DNA from: Rhynchopus euleeides
Taxonomy: Eukaryota; Euglenozoa; Diplonemea; Diplonemida; Diplonemidae
DNA: 64,000 nucleotides
NCBI GenBank assembly: GCA_963210315.1
Contig: OY723244.1
Location: 310,001-374,000 of the forward strand
Direction: 5' to 3'
Of the stretch, positions 1-10,258 are shown in pieces. Below the pieces are notes generated by a model. The model worked only from the letters and a program-made list of their open reading frames with translations, searched no databases and was not told where the DNA came from. Both the position numbers and the translations under genes were made by a program. Every line of letters begins with the position of its first letter. Position 1 is the stretch's first letter.

Positions 1-131
1 CGCAGAGGCTGAGTGCAACACCATACCCCTTTGAGTCCACCCTGCCCAGACGCTCTCCTGTGATGAGGCGGTACAGTGTGGTGGTCCCAACGAGACTGTC
101 TTTCACTGCAACAACATCACCTGGCTGTGCA
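1..131 (-). pseudogene. WD40 family 3' fragment at window edge
   Basis: The sequence matches the C-terminal coding part of the WD40 genes further along (the CLGKVDS, LYRLSTG and SQPGDVVAV region), for example 7780-7885. It breaks off at about 131, inside the codons for the SQPGD segment, and joins directly to the spacer that starts cagaccccaacgtgcagg. The rest of the gene is missing on the right, and the left end is cut by the window. The start was not looked for because the fragment is internal. Confidence 0.75.
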
Positions 132-594
132 GACCCCAACGTGCAGGTGGCCAGAAGGTTGCACAAACAGAACAGAAGCAAACCGGCAACACACGAGCTG
201 CAGTCGGGAGGGGGCAGCGAGCAGAACAAAAGAGAGAGCAATCGCAGAGGCCCAGCAGGCTATCGAGGGTGGGTTGGGGGTGGTGACCAGAGTGCGCGTT
301 CCGGTTCACATCGTGACAAACAGCGCGGACGTGGGCATGCGTGTCGTGGCACTGCACGGACAGCGCCGCGGATAGCACTCGATGGGCCTCGTGGCAAACC
401 GACAGAAGGCTGCGCACACACAAGGTTCCCCACATCCTCGCGATTACACCTGAAGCACATCGGGAGGGGCAGCGGACAGGTTGTTCACAGGGGAGGGCCT
501 GGATCTTGCCAATGGCTCCAGATAATGCAACCGCCCCGTCTGGCGAGAGGCAGAAGTTCAAGCGGCCGAGTATCGATGAAAGGAGCAGATACAC
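132..594. repeat. Duplicated spacer, no gene seen
   Basis: Near-identical to 7225-7690, and its first half is also found at 41228-41455. It lies 3' of a WD40 gene in each of the first two copies. Open frames on both strands are low-complexity and share no recognisable domain. I see it as intergenic sequence copied with the WD40 unit. Confidence 0.7.
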
Positions 595-2791
595 TCAGGG
601 TGAAACGGAAGACACAGCACACACAGAGACTGAAGTTTCGTTTGTTGGTGTGAAGAGCCACCTCCCGCAGAGGCTGAGTGCAACACCACCACCCTCGGAG
701 TCCACCTTCCCCAGACACGCCCCTGTGCTGAGGCGGTACAGCTTCGTGCCTGTCATAGTTACCACTGCGACAACATCACCTGGCTGTGACACAGCAAGTG
801 AGTCCGGATAGCTGTCCAGTTGCACAGTACGCAGGCAGCTGAGGGAGGTTGTGCACCACACCTTGAGTGACCCGTCGGCAGAGCACGACACCAGGTGCTG
901 CTCGTCCTGAGTCAGGGCGATACCGTTGACCGCATCACTGTGCTCATCCAGGGTGTGTGTGTGTGTGAGGGTGCTGATGTCCCACACACGGATCGTCGTG
1001 TCTTTTGACCCGCTGAAGATCCTCGTTCCCGACACAGCAATGCTGACAACAGCACCGCTGCGACCCTCCAGCACTCTACTGTCATGTTATTGGTTTATTT
1101 CTGTGTACAGATACACACTGCTGATTCGCTTGTCGGGTGGGGGGGGGGGAAAAGGGGGAAAGAACCATATCAAAAGACATAGCAAAAACGGGGGTTGGGG
1201 GAGGGGGGGGGGGGGAAATGGTTGAGAAAAAACATACATCAGGGGTGGGGGCGTTCTGTTATGGTTTTTGTTTCATTCGTGTGTTCGTTCTGAAGACAAG
1301 ATAATGGAAACAAAAGGGAAAACAGGCATGCCCCTCACCACTCAGCGTATCTGCAGAGCCATGTGCACGTACGTACACTCTGGGTACACATCGCCGCTCT
1401 GCCTTGGGAACAGAGAATGGGGTTTAACACGCTGAACTCCTTTGTGTAAACACCATTGGGTAGGCGGTCACATTCTCAGGTTCCGGGGGGAGGGGGGGGG
1501 GGGGGGAAATTCGTTTTAGAAAACAAAATATTCATCACGTTCCGTCACGTCCGTCAGCATACACACTCACCTCACACATTCGTATACACTAAACGCTTCA
1601 TCTCTTGTTCAAGACCCTCCAGCACTGTGGCGCTCGGCGTGCCCTTCAAGTCCCACACACGCAGTTTGCCTTTGTAGTCTCCGGATACCAGACGTCCGCA
1701 GTGTGTCCACGCTGCACTCCTCGCGGAGCCGCCCAGGATGCACACCTCCTCCCAGGTTGATGTCAGCCGCACGCTGATGGGGCCGTGCCAGCCCGTCACC
1801 AACCACGTCCCACAGACAGAGAAGGTGACGCAAGAAATTTGACACTCCTCATAGAATCTCTCCACCATATCAGCGGTGGGGGTGTTCACCACAGCGACCT
1901 CTGCGCTGTGTCCGCAGTATCCGTCGTAGGTACCCACAGCACACAGCTTCCCACACCTCGACAGTGTCATGCACCTTATGAAGCTAGTCATCTGTGAGTA
2001 GACTGCGGGAGCCTTGACGATGGGCCAGCGTGGGACGAGCTTGACAGCACCCCCGTCCTCCAGACCCGTGTCGGCAACACGCTGTGCATCGTCCAGCTCC
2101 TCCTCACACCCTTCGATGTGTGCTGCCACGTTCTCAGCCTCACGGGCTGCGTTGTTGATAGAATCCGGGAACATCTCGTTGAGCGCATCCGCCTTCAGCC
2201 CGACCACGGGCCCGCCTTCCGGAACACCGACGACACAGCTGTCACCGGTCCCGGCATGACGGACAGTCACATCCACGGTGGGGCCGTTGCCTGTGGTCAC
2301 AGTGTGGTGGGTGGTTGGGGAGGTGGGTGATGGTTGTTGGTCTTTACTCTGTTGCGCCTCTGCGTCTCCAGACAAAAACACTCAGAAGCATGCTTCTTGT
2401 ATTGCAGGGCTGTGTCTCGAGCACACTCCATTCCAGCTGTGCCGCTTGCTTCCCACCCACACGAGTGTGTGTTCTTCACAACAAACGGGATCGCCATACC
2501 TTTGCTGCGGTGTTCGCCACCTGCGGGCTGTGTGGGGCTGGTCGTGAGTGCCTTCCCCACGGGCGGCACCCCCTCCGCCGGGACGACAGCCTGCAGGGAC
2601 CCACCCACGTCAGTTGGGGTCGCAGCTGATTACACCTCGCAGGCCGTGTCGCGACGCCGCTTCGACAGCGGGGTGTTCGTGCCGCTGTCGGTGTGGGTGT
2701 GGCTTTGGGGGGACGCGCTCTGTGGGGGAGTGCCCGGCTCCGCTGCGGGGGGCGTCACGCACCTCGCCTTCTCCGCGCCGCTCCCAGGCAT
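595..2791 (-). pseudogene. WD40-repeat gene copy 1, two exons, broken
   Basis: Read on the minus strand, exon 1 runs 2791-2500 (ATG in the MPGSGAEK context) to a GGTATGG donor. Exon 2 starts after a CACAG acceptor at 2290 and runs to the stop at 595. The protein would have a family-specific N-terminus (VDVTVRHAGTGDSC, LKADALNEMFP) and WD40 repeats with SGS..TIRVWD and SCS.DGSLKVW cores, probably a beta-propeller scaffold. Three lesions are visible: an in-frame TAA at codon 54 of exon 1 (2630-2632, where sister copies read CAA), a retroelement inside the SATVLEGH codons (1076-1613), and an altered second repeat (CGHSAEVAVVNT). The 3' part (595-1075) is otherwise open. The cellular role is unknown; the domain family is clear. 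Confidence 0.8.
1076..1613 (-). mobile_element. Penelope-like retroelement, 5'-truncated copy
   Basis: The 3' end of this family always reads CTACTGTCATG on the plus strand. This copy keeps about 538 bp of 3' UTR and is truncated just outside the coding end. It is flanked by a 13-bp duplication of the WD40 codons (accctccagcact at 1063-1075 and 1614-1626). AATAAA on the minus strand sits about 18 nt from the element end. Variable 5' truncation with duplication fits target-primed reverse transcription. Confidence 0.88.
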
Positions 2792-3366
2792 GGTGCCGGG
2801 AGGAGGCTGTGTGGGAGGTGGTGTGCGCGTGGGGTGGTGTGCCCCACACGCCCTGCTGCGGTGGTGGCGCGAGAAGGCGAGGGACGTGTGAGTGATGCGA
2901 GAACTTCATCAAGTTCTCGCCCAGGCGAGAATGCCATTCGTCTTGCTTGCATGCCAAGGTAGATCAGCAGACACTCACGACAACACTGCAGCTTCAACAG
3001 GCACACCCACCCGACAAGCAGGCGCGTCGATGTGTCTGTGGTTCACGCTATTCACAGCGCTACACCCCACACCCACCCCTCCCCAGACGTCGAGCATTGG
3101 AGAGGGTGCAAACGTGCTGTGGGTATGCATGTGTGTGGTGTGTCTGCAGAACAAAGGGCGCTTCGTGAGGGTGGGGTGGGGTGGGGGTGTGGGGCAGTCT
3201 GCAGAGAGAGCACTGCGTCAATCATTTTGCCCTCTTCTCATCTCAGATGCAACCGCACACAGCTGCCTGCAAACAGTGCTCGGGCCAGAGAGTGCTGTGC
3301 TGCAGAGGCAAGAAAGCAACACGGTGCAAAACACGACAAACATGCAAGGCAGGAAGAGGGCTGAAC
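2792..3366. repeat. WD40 intergenic spacer, 5' flank of copy 1
   Basis: Near-identical to 41783-42364 and 50698-51281, so it was copied together with exon 1. It separates the stop of WD40 copy 2 (3367) from the ATG of copy 1 (2791) and so probably holds the promoter of copy 1. I see no TATA box or other defined site. A direct repeat of the gaacttcatcaagttctcgcc hairpin type (GAACTTcatcAAGTTC) lies at 2899-2914. Confidence 0.6.
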
Positions 3367-5067
3367 TCAGGGTGAAACGGAAGACACAGCACTCACAGCG
3401 ACAGACGCTATGTTATTTGGGAAGAAGACCCACCTCCCGCAGGGGCTGAGGGCAACACCACCTGCCTGTGAGACCACCTTCCCCAGACACTCCCATGTGC
3501 TGAGGCGGTACAGTCCGGCGTCAGTGCTCAGGGTCACGACAGCAACAACATCACCGGGCTGTGACACAGCAAGTGTGAATGGATAGCAGTCCAGTTGCAC
3601 AGTACGCAGGCAGCTGAGGGAGGTTGTGCACCACACCTTGAGTGTCTTGTCAAAAGGAGAGCACGACACCAGGTGCTGCTCGTCCTGAGTCAGGGCGATT
3701 CCGGTCACCGTATCAGTGTGCTCATCCAGGGTGTGTGTGTGTGTGAGGGTGCTGATGTCCCACACACGGATGGTCTCGTCAGCTGACCCGCTGAAGATCC
3801 TCGTGCCCGACACAGCAATGCTGTTAACAGTATCGCTGTGACCCTCCAGCACTGTGGCGCTCTGTGTGCCCTTCAAGTCCCACACACGCAGTTTGGCTTT
3901 GGAGGCTCCCGACACGAGACGTCCGCAGTGTGTCCACGCTGCACAGGTCACCCTGATGTTGTAGTCTGATGGTGTAGTCTGATGGTGTAGTCTGTACACC
4001 TGTTCCCAGGTTGATGTCAGCCACACGCAGATGGTGCCGCCCGTGGATCCCGTCGCCAACCACGTCCCGCAGACTGAGAAGGGTGTGTAACGAATCTCGT
4101 CTTTGCCGTGTGTTAGGTCTGCCACCACATCAGCGGTGGTGGTGTCAAACACAGTGATGTGTCCGTGGTAGTAACCCACAGCACACAGCTTCCCACACCT
4201 CGACAGTGTGATGCGGCATATGCTCTCCCCATGCCGACTCGAGTAGACTGCGGGAGCCTTGACGATGGGCCAGCGTGGGACGAGCTTGACAGCACCCCCG
4301 TCCTCCAGACCCGTGTCGGCAACACGCTGTGCATTTTTTTTTTTTTTTTTTTTTTTCATGTCGCTCCCGTTGGTCACTTCGCTGCTTTGAGTCAGCCACG
4401 TGGCGGAAGCCGGACCGCAGGGAGGGGCGTTGCGCCCGTTGACGCCTCTCACTCCTCATGTGCCTTGAGTAGCTGCCAGGTGGGTCTGCTTTGAGGCGGG
4501 GAATCGCGTCAGGCCAAACAGCCACTGCGAGGACGTCTCCCCTAAAAGAAAAGAAAGAATGTGGGAAGGGGACGGGGGTGGGATGGGTGGGCAGCGCAAG
4601 CCGGAAGGAGCGCCTCCCATGGGGCGGAAGCTCACCCGACAGCATAAAATGCTGCGAAAACAACAAAAAAAGGGAAAATAAACCACGCACACCACAACAT
4701 CAATAAAACCAAAGCCGTGCAGAAAGGGCCCCTCCGCATATATGAAACAGGGCACACAGCGGAAAAAGAGTTACCAGAGCTTGCTTTAGTTTCCCCTCGG
4801 AGGAGGGTAATCACAGGGGGCGCCACGTGAAGGCAGCAAGTTGGATTTTATCCCCCCTGGTGCGAGGTGCCAGGAGGCATCGTCCAGCTCCTCCTCACAC
4901 CCTTCGATGTGTGCTGCCACGTTCTCAGCCTCACGGGCTGCGTTGTTGATAGAACCCGGGAACATCTCGTTGAGCGCATCCGCCTTCAGCCCGACCACGG
5001 TCCCGCCTTCCGCAACACCGACGACACAGCTGTCACCGGTCCCGCTGTGACGCACAGTCACATCCAT
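3367..5067 (-). pseudogene. WD40-repeat gene copy 2, interrupted
   Basis: N-terminal codons from MDVTVRHSGTG (ATG at 5067) run to EEELDDA at 4877. After an inserted retrosequence (4335-4876), coding resumes at AQRVADTGLEDGG and continues through all WD40 repeats to VSSVSP and the stop at 3367. Most repeats look sound (SGSADETIRVWD, SCSPFDKTLKVW). Relative to copy 4 there is an inserted TTPSDYNIRV loop, also found in copies 5 and 7b. The insertion breaks the family N-terminal domain, so an intact product is unlikely unless the insert is spliced out. No exon 1 of the MPGSG type was found upstream. Confidence 0.8.
4335..4876 (-). mobile_element. Poly(A)-tailed retrosequence / SINE-like element
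   Basis: It has a 22-T run at 4334-4355 (a poly(A) tail on the minus strand) followed by about 510 bp almost identical to 49913-50427. A short GCAT (4331-4334 and 4877-4880) flanks it. A tailed non-coding insert present twice points to a SINE or processed transcript mobilised by a LINE. The minus-strand open frame inside is not a known protein. Confidence 0.75.
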
Positions 5068-5594
5068 GGTATTTGATTCTTCTTCCCCGTTCAACTTGCA
5101 CGCAGAAACAAACTGCAAAGCCTTCCTGGAGGATGTGGCGGTGTGTGCAGTGGGTGACGGTGTGGATGGGGATCAAAGACAGAGTCCCTCAAAGTGGTGC
5201 TCAGGAAGTCGCTCCTTCATGGGATGGGGTTGTGGCGGGTTGGGGAAGAGCCTCGTGTTCTGTTCTCTCTGCTCGGATCGACTTTGCGAGTGGGCGAGGG
5301 GTCTGAGGGAGATGCCCACACACGTGTCACGCACCACGCTGGCGACGTTACACGCCTCCTGTAGGAGCGACACTGTTGGTCCGACACTCCAACCCGAGTG
5401 GGGCATCCGCTGTGTCGAGCACCCCTGTGTTCCGGACCCGTGTCGGCGCGGTGCGTGCAGTGTGTGAAGAAGTGAGCCGCCTCACGAACCGGCTGAGAAG
5501 TGACACAGTTTGACACACACTGGCACAGAAGGGCAGAGCGAGGGGCACTGGTAGATTACAACAGGAAGCGCGCAACGCAGGGCGCATGCAGGTG
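5068..5594. other. Intergenic region, no gene supported
   Basis: Upstream flank of WD40 copy 2. The first part (gatgtggcggtgtgtgcagtg) resembles the flanks at 8843, 47407 and 57856, so it belongs to the second type of 5' flank in this family. No conserved exon or RNA gene was recognised. Confidence 0.5.
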
Positions 5595-6726
5595 TCAAAG
5601 GCACAACAGTGAGGGTGAAAGGGGAGACACAGCACACACAGAGACTGAAGTGTAGTTGTTCGTTGGAGTGAAGACCCACCTCCCGCAGAGGCTGAGTGCA
5701 ACACCAACACCCTTTGAGTCCACCTTCCCCAGACACTCACCTGTGCTGAGGCGGTACAGTGTGGTGTTCGACCAGCTTGTCACTACAACAACATCACCTG
5801 GCTGTGACACAGCAAGTGAGGTGGGATAGTTGTTGTCCAGTTGCACAGTACGCAGGCACTTTCCTGCACCACAATGTGGGTGCCGCGCGTGGTCCAACGA
5901 CCCACCACATGCAGGCAGACACAAATCAAGTGACGAATGAGGCAGACGAAACATCGCGTGTGCACCCAGCTGGCCATGATGCAAGGGTGTGGTGGTGGTG
6001 GTGGGGCAGGCACGGGGTGGGGTCTCGACGGCACACGGGGCAGAGCCTTGCTGGGGCGCATGAGGGAGCAGCCAACCCGGTTGGCAGCGCAGGGCGCAGG
6101 GCACAGCAGCAGGGCTGTGCGGTGAGGCGGAGCAGTGGCGGGCACGGCAGGCGTGGGTTTCCGTGAGTGTGACGGGGAGACACCCGCACAGCGCCGCACG
6201 AAGACAAGGCAAGACAAGACAAGACAGGAGAGTGGGGTCAGGGGCTGGCAGCACGCCGCACAGGCACAGGCAGTGCTGCAGCTCCACGGGATGCCGGCGT
6301 ACACACGAAAGCTAGAGGGCAGTGGGAAGGCCGATGAGCGAACATACGACGGATACACCGCATGTGGGCACACCACGCGTGCCGCAGCAAAGCACCACAG
6401 GATCAGGCAAGAGCAGGGGGGTCTGTTGCACGCTGCAGGGCGCTGGCTCATGCGAGTGCAGGGGTGGGGTGTGGCAGCCACAAAGAGGCGACACCAACAC
6501 TTCCAGACACAGAGGCTGCCAGACACAGCAGCATGAGGAGGAGGAGCAGGAGGAAGCCTGCCTTGGAGGTGGAGGCAGGTGGTGGGCAGGGCGGGCGGTG
6601 CATTCTCCACCCGCCTCGGGCCGATGCATGCACACCGCGGGGGGCTGTGGCGCTCGGTGTGCCCTTCAAGTCCCACACACGCAGTTTACCTGTGGAGTCT
6701 CCGGACACTAGATGCACACCTGTTCG
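5595..6726 (-). pseudogene. WD40-repeat copy 3, remnant
   Basis: Two separated pieces remain: the C-terminal part 5595-5862 (CLRTVQLDN, SQPGDVVVV, LYRLSTGECLGKV) and a short piece 6645-6717 (HLVSGDSTGKLRVWDLKGTPSAT). Between them, about 780 bp of unrelated sequence replaces the central repeats. The N-terminal half is gone, ending at the retroelement 3' end at 6727. The stop context differs from its sisters (PLSPSLLCL). This is a dead copy. Confidence 0.8.
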
Positions 6727-7452
6727 CAGTTATGTCTTGGTATCAAGGTTTAAGAATGTGTAAATTCCTGCAGAACTTACAAGTTTTGCATGTCACAACA
6801 TTGGGGGGTTTGTTTCATTCTGTCTGTTTCATTCGTGTGTTCATTCTGAATACAAGATGATGGAAACAAAAGGGAAAACAGGCATGCCCCTCACCACTCA
6901 GCGTATCTGCAGAGCCATGTGCACGTACGTACACTCTGGGTACACATAGCCGCTCTGCCCCTCTGGTCCTGTCCCATTACCAGGTTCCCCTGGTGGCGAT
7001 TGTGGCACCTCCGTTCTGTCCGTCTCTGACTTCCCTGGTGCATCCATCTTGTTGACTTTGTTTCTGGTTCCTGCTCTCCTGGAGAGTGGCGGTGGGTGCA
7101 GTGCGTGATGATGTGTTGGGGTCCAAGCCAGTGCATGTCACCCCACTGTGACCTGCGTTCTTCAAAGCGTTTGCATCCCAGAAGCTTGCAGTGGGTCGCA
7201 ATATTATGTTCACCTCCACTCCAGACCCCAACGTGCAGGTGGCCAGAAGGTTGCACAAACAGAACAGAAGCAAACCGGCAACACACGAGCTGCAGTCGGG
7301 AGGGGGCAGCGAGCAGAACAAAAGAGAGAGCAATCGCAGAGGCCCAGCAGGCTATCGAGGGTGGGTTGGGGGTGGTGACCAGAGTGCGCGTTCCGGTTCA
7401 CATCGTGACAAACAGCGCGGACGTGGGCATGCGTGTCGTGGCACTGCACGGA
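5863..7452. repeat. Segmental duplication, copy A (unoccupied)
   Basis: Matches 16763-17798 plus 40862-41455, with small differences: a 28-bp-scale gap near 6000 and a shortened stretch near 6815. Copy B carries the 23-kb insertion and copy A does not, so 6859-6861 (GAT) is the preserved empty site. The 780-bp core (about 5865-6640) has a run of acaag repeats near 6205 and no recognisable gene on either strand. Confidence 0.85.
6727..7080 (-). mobile_element. Penelope-like element, second subfamily, truncated
   Basis: Starts with TATGTCTTGGTATCAAGG, the 3' terminus of a second subfamily. It then shares the gatggaaacaaaaggg and gtacgtacactctgggtac UTR blocks with the 1076-1613 family. From about 6960 it matches the last codons of the USP-coiled-coil ORF (the PGNLVMGQDQ and RRTERR shadow region). 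It lies inside the segmental duplication, so its partner is 17602-17798 plus 40862 onward. Confidence 0.7.
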
Positions 7453-7693
7453 CAGCGCCGCGGATAGCACTCGATGGGCCTCGTGGCAAACCGACAGAAG
7501 GCTGCGCACACACAAGGTTCCCCACATCCTGGCGATTACACCTGAAGCACATCGGGAGGGGCAGCGGACAGGTTGTCCACAGGGGAGGGCCTGGATCTGG
7601 CCAATGGCTCCAGATAATGCAACCGCCCCGTCTGGCGAGAGGCAGAAGTTCAAGCGGCCGAGTATCGATGCAAGCAGGGAGGAGCAGATACAC

Positions 7694-8815
7694 TCAGGGT
7701 GAAACGGAAGACACAGCACACACAGTGACTGAAGTTTCGTTCGTTGGTGTGAAGAGCCACCTCCCGCAGAGGCTGAGTGCAACACCACCACTCTCGGAGT
7801 CCACCTTCCCCAGACACGCCCCTGTGCTGAGGCGGTACAGCTTCGTGCCTGTCATAGTTACCACTGCGACAACATCACCTGGCTGTGACACAGCAAGTGA
7901 GTCCGGATAGCTGTCCAGTTGCACAGTACGCAGGCAGCTGAGGGAGGTTGTGCACCACACCTTGAGTGTCTTGTCGCGAGAGCACGACACCAGGTGCTGC
8001 TCGTCCTGAGTCAGGGCGATGTCAATGACGTAGGCAGTGTGGTCGTCCAGGGTGTGTGTGTGTGTGAGGGTGCTGATGTCCCACACACGGATCGTCTTGT
8101 CCCATGACCCGCTGAAGATCCTCGTGCCCGACACAGCAATGCTGCAAACACCCTGGCTGTGACCCTCCAGCACTGTGGCACTCGGTGTGCCCTTCAAGTC
8201 CCACACACGCACTTTACCCTCGGAGTCTCCGGACACGAGACGTCCGCAGCGTGTCCACGCTGCACTCCACAGGAAGTTGTCGTCTAGCATGCACACCTGC
8301 TCCCAGGCTGATGTCAGCCACACGCAGATGGTGCCGTCACGAGAGCGCGTTACCAACCACGTCCCACAGACTGAGAAGGGCGTGTAACGAATATCATCGT
8401 CACCGTGGGAGAGGTCCGCTACCACAGCAGCGGTGATGGTGTCAAACACAGTGATGTGCCCGTCGTAGTAACCCACAGCACACAGCTTCCCACACCTCGA
8501 CAGTGTGATGCACTCGATGCCCTCGTCATGAGCTGAGTAGACTGCAGGAGCCTTGACTCTGGGCCAGCGTGGGACGAGCTTGACAGCACCCCCGTCCTCC
8601 AGACCCGTGTCGGCAACACGCTGTGCATCGTCCAGCTCCTCCTCACACCCTTCGATGTGTGCTGCCACGTTCGCAGCCTCACGGGCTGCGTTGTTGATAG
8701 AACCCGGGAACATCTCGTTGAGCGCATCCGCCTTCAGCCCGACCACGGTCCCGCCTTCCGCAACACAGACGACACAGCTGTGTCCGGTCTCGGCATGATC
8801 AACAGTCACGTCCAT
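7694..8815 (-). CDS. WD40-repeat protein, copy 4, intact
   Basis: One uninterrupted frame from MDVTVDHAETG (ATG at 8815) to VSSVSP and stop at 7694, about 373 residues. The open frame extends to 8932, but the other copies align only from this ATG, and a possible acceptor (CACTAG) lies just upstream near 8838, so an earlier exon may exist. After the N-terminal domain (LKADALNEMFP, VADTGLEDGG) come about six WD40 blades. The clearest are DGHITVFD, DGTICVW, EGKVRVWD, DKTIRVWD and DKTLKVW. Predicted as a cytosolic propeller scaffold; partners are unknown. One of only two copies without a visible lesion. An LINE-free, insertion-free neighbourhood lies on both sides. Confidence 0.85.
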   Translation of the reverse strand: MDVTVDHAETGHSCVVCVAEGGTVVGLKADALNEMFPGSINNAAREAANVAAHIEGCEEELDDAQRVADTGLEDGGAVKLVPRWPRVKAPAVYSAHDEGIECITLSRCGKLCAVGYYDGHITVFDTITAAVVADLSHGDDDIRYTPFSVCGTWLVTRSRDGTICVWLTSAWEQVCMLDDNFLWSAAWTRCGRLVSGDSEGKVRVWDLKGTPSATVLEGHSQGVCSIAVSGTRIFSGSWDKTIRVWDISTLTHTHTLDDHTAYVIDIALTQDEQHLVSCSRDKTLKVWCTTSLSCLRTVQLDSYPDSLAVSQPGDVVAVVTMTGTKLYRLSTGACLGKVDSESGGVALSLCGRWLFTPTNETSVTVCAVSSVSP

Positions 8816-10258
8816 ATCGTTGGAATGTTTCCCTCCTAGTGAGTGTGGCGGTGTGTGCAGTGTGCGACGGTGGGGTTGGGGGACCAAGACAGTGTGTCTC
8901 AAACAGGCATCCCACCTGCCCCCATGCTGCAATATAGCCTCACCTCTTTGTCAAGTCTGGTGGAGTGTGGTGGTGGTCAAACGGCGTGTGCTCCAAGTGG
9001 GTTGAAGTTGGTTGGGAGAAGCTGGGCGTATTCAGGCAAGTGTCTGCCTCACATCAAGACTGAGATCCGACACAGGCAAATGCACTGGCAGCAACTGTCG
9101 ACGCGATAACCTTCGCCGCAAGAGGACAGCGGAAAAAGAAGGCGATGTGGATGCAGCATCGAACCCCCCCCCCCCCCCACAGAACCCTTCCCCTTCCCCC
9201 TCCCTCGGACGCCCCAGAAAGCCCTTCGGGCTCCCAAACCCCCGCTGTGGGGGGTGGCAGAGCAGCGGTTGGGGGAGCACACCCCGCTCCACACCCCATC
9301 CCGCGGCCTGCTGGGAGGGGAAGGGTCTTCCCTTCAAATTTGAACTGAGCTGGCACTCAACACGGGAGGGGAGGGGAGGGGAGGGGAGGGGAGGGGAGGG
9401 GAGGGGAGGGGAGGGGAGGGGAGGGTGTGGGGAGCAGGGGAGGGTCGCGGCTGTCCCGCACCGTTCTTTGCATTCACTACGGCAGACGTGTGCTGGCACG
9501 TGCTGTTGGGGTGTCAGGCGCACTGCGGGTTCTCGACACCACCACGCCTTATTTGGAGAGGACAACGTGCACAGCATCGGAGGTGGAGCTTTATTGTGAC
9601 AAACACACCGTGCTCACGGACAGCATTCAAATCGAAAAAGGTTGCAGTGGGAGCAATGTCTTGTTCACCTGAGGGGGGGGATCTTTCCATTTGTACACTT
9701 TGAACGCCTCAGAGTCTCAGGCACACCACACTGCACTCTGGTGAAAAGGAAGACACAGCACACACAGAGACACAGGCGTTCTTTATAGGACAGACCTGCA
9801 GGGCACCATCTGCTGCCACACTCGTTCGGATGGGTGTGGCAACAGGTCTCGACGCCTGCAGGCCTGCCAGCAAGGGTGTGTTAAGCAGGCAACGCGGCCT
9901 GCTGGGAGGGGAAGGGTCTTCTCTTCACCTTTGAACTGCCACACAATATCTTTTGGCGTCATGCTCTCTCGGACAAACAAACCGCGCACTGGCCGGGGTT
10001 GGGCTGCTGGTGGTTCAGTGCTGGCGGCACAAAACAGGGCCGCATTCACAGAGGCCTGGGGTGGGGGAGTAAAAACACATGCTCAGCGGCAAGCCAGAGG
10101 CGTCTGCACTTCACACGTTAGGTACACTGAGCTGGCATGCACTCAACACGGGAGGGGAGGGGAGGGAGGGTGCAGGGAGCAGGGGAGGGTCGCGGCTGTC
10201 CCGCACCGTTCTTTGCATTCACTACGGCAGACGTGTGCTGGCACGTGCTGTTGGGGTG
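8816..10258. other. Intergenic region with duplicated PARP-gene end and GGGGA repeat
   Basis: 9364-9424 is a (gggga)n tract. 9430-9535 duplicates the 3' end of the kinase-PARP gene (compare 10180-10283) and then diverges. 9966-10030 resembles the 3' UTR of the LINE at 31029-31090 (caaaccgcgcactggccgggg). No complete gene is present. Short open frames here are low complexity. Confidence 0.6.
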